Positions 5,429-5,933 of a stretch of 5,933 nucleotides of DNA are shown here, in pieces. A program made the translations under genes and the position numbers. How positions within the stretch are numbered: position 1 is the stretch's first letter; every line of letters begins with the position of its first letter. The DNA is from Lachnospiraceae bacterium (GTDB lineage: Bacteria; Bacillota_A; Clostridia; Lachnospirales; Lachnospiraceae): assembly GCA_016281675.1 (NCBI GenBank), contig JAEEJD010000028.1:1-5933 (forward strand). The letters are read 5' to 3'. Below the pieces are notes generated by a model. It saw nothing but the letters and a program-made list of their open reading frames with translations. It was not told the origin of the DNA and searched no databases.

Positions 5429-5933
5429 TCAAATCCCCAGATCAAACTTCAGTTGCGGGTTCTTCTCCTTGATCTCTTCCCTCGGATATCCCTCAACCTT
5501 AAAATCATCGACTTCAAGTTCCCAGAATGATTTTCGCTCAGGGAGCGTGATCATCGGAGAACATTCAATACTCTTGCGGGAGAGCATTTCCTTCGCCTGC
5601 TCGGTGTGGCGGTCATATACCTGCACGTTTGCCACAAACCACGTAAACCTTCCCGGAACGTAGCCGAGATGGTTTGCGATCGCGATCAGAAACGCCGTGT
5701 ACTGAAGCTGGTTGATACAGCCGGCGGTCAGGTAATCGGAACTTCTCTGGAACAGACACATATCCAATGTAGGAAGGAGGGCCCCGTCGGAGCCGGGAAG
5801 ATCCCTTCCTGCACCGCGAGCGTTCTTCGCTGCAGGCGAATCTAATACGCGAGCGTCCTTATAAGGTGCATATCTAACATTCCACACCGTCTGATACGCG
5901 CACGGCTTGAGTCCGTGTCTGGCCTTAAAATCA
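5429..5933 (-). CDS. thyA: Thymidylate synthase, C-terminal part (N-terminus outside window)
   Basis: ThyA methylates dUMP to dTMP with methylene-tetrahydrofolate, releasing dihydrofolate for FolA. The open frame continues past the right edge; 167 residues are visible and the first in-window Met (codon at 5887) is internal. The active-site cysteine is in KPCAYQTVW (codon 5902-5900), followed by LFQRSSDYL, whose Arg should bind the dUMP phosphate. Further on are CINQLQY, with the Asn that normally contacts the base, FTWFVANVQVYDRH, and the closing VEGYP segment. The style (PCAY...W.VR and YDRH) matches Clostridia-type ThyA rather than the E. coli type. From the catalytic Cys to the QRS Arg there are 52 positions, against 20 in E. 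coli, so about 32 residues are inserted after the catalytic strand. The frame stays open throughout, so this is not a simple frameshift. Q occupies the position of E. coli H207 in HLY. Confidence 0.94.
   Translation of the reverse strand, partial: DFKARHGLKPCAYQTVWNVRYAPYKDARVLDSPAAKNARGAGRDLPGSDGALLPTLDMCLFQRSSDYLTAGCINQLQYTAFLIAIANHLGYVPGRFTWFVANVQVYDRHTEQAKEMLSRKSIECSPMITLPERKSFWELEVDDFKVEGYPREEIKEKNPQLKFDLGI
5435..5438 (-). promoter_or_regulatory. folA ribosome binding site within thyA
   Basis: GGGG on the minus strand (context CTGGGGAT) lies 9 nt before the folA ATG at 5425 and inside the last thyA codons. It is weak, so folA translation probably depends on ribosomes terminating at the thyA stop (5431-5429). 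Confidence 0.5.
5815..5860 (-). repeat. Short in-frame direct repeat in the thyA insertion
   Basis: On the minus strand AAGGACGCTCGCG (5860-5848) and AAGAACGCTCGCG (5827-5815) match at 12 of 13 bases and lie 33 nt (11 codons) apart in the same frame, encoding KDAR and KNAR. Both copies fall inside the roughly 32-residue insertion of thyA, which suggests that part of it arose by local duplication. The match is short and could be chance. Confidence 0.6.

Noticed and set aside
5429..5887. A complete short gene starting at the internal Met at 5887
   Set aside because: The frame continues upstream to the window edge and includes the ThyA active-site PC motif before this Met, so it is an internal codon of thyA.

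Overview
The window looks like chromosomal DNA from an anaerobic, probably Gram-positive Clostridia member, most likely Lachnospiraceae-like. This is an inference from protein style and not a taxonomic assignment. The supporting features are strong AGGAGG-type ribosome binding sites, a Clostridia-style ThyA (PCAY...W.VR, then a YDRH block), a DHFR with an LLxSIPxD active-site segment, an MscL ending in a zinc ribbon, an aldo/keto reductase fused to a ferredoxin, and a secreted transglutaminase-like protein. Base composition is moderate, around 45 percent GC by eye. All seven genes lie on the minus strand, are tightly packed, and read from the right end of the window toward the left. No RNA gene, CRISPR array, insertion sequence or integration scar was seen, and no gene-free stretch exceeds about 130 bases.

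Right block (5933 to 2576), in transcription order. A thymidylate synthase whose N-terminus lies outside the window is followed 3 nt later by dihydrofolate reductase. These two form the classic dTMP and tetrahydrofolate-recycling pair. The folA stop overlaps the start of a secreted protein with a transglutaminase/cysteine-protease-like fold, in which the expected catalytic His is a Gln. Nineteen nt later comes a six-helix membrane chemoreceptor (methyl-accepting protein) with no extracellular sensor domain. A strong intrinsic terminator closes this block. The gene spacing predicts one transcript carrying nucleotide metabolism, an exported protein and a chemoreceptor, which is an unexpected grouping.

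Left block (2578 to 1). A stand-alone aldo/keto reductase with two C-terminal [4Fe-4S] cluster motifs has its own extended -10 promoter just after the terminator. A near-consensus sigma-A promoter, with its -35 box laid over the end of the reductase gene, then drives branched-chain aminotransferase ilvE. The mechanosensitive channel mscL follows ilvE by 2 nt, with its ribosome binding site inside the last codons of ilvE. mscL runs off the left edge only a few residues before its expected end.

Most of the window is ordinary housekeeping sequence. The points worth a second look are the transglutaminase-like protein with Cys-Gln-Asp in place of Cys-His-Asp, its co-operonic chemoreceptor, a roughly 32-residue insertion in ThyA that contains a short in-frame duplication, and the ilvE-mscL coupling. 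I do not see convincing evidence for a wholly new multi-gene system. The secreted protein plus chemoreceptor pair is the best candidate for something undescribed.
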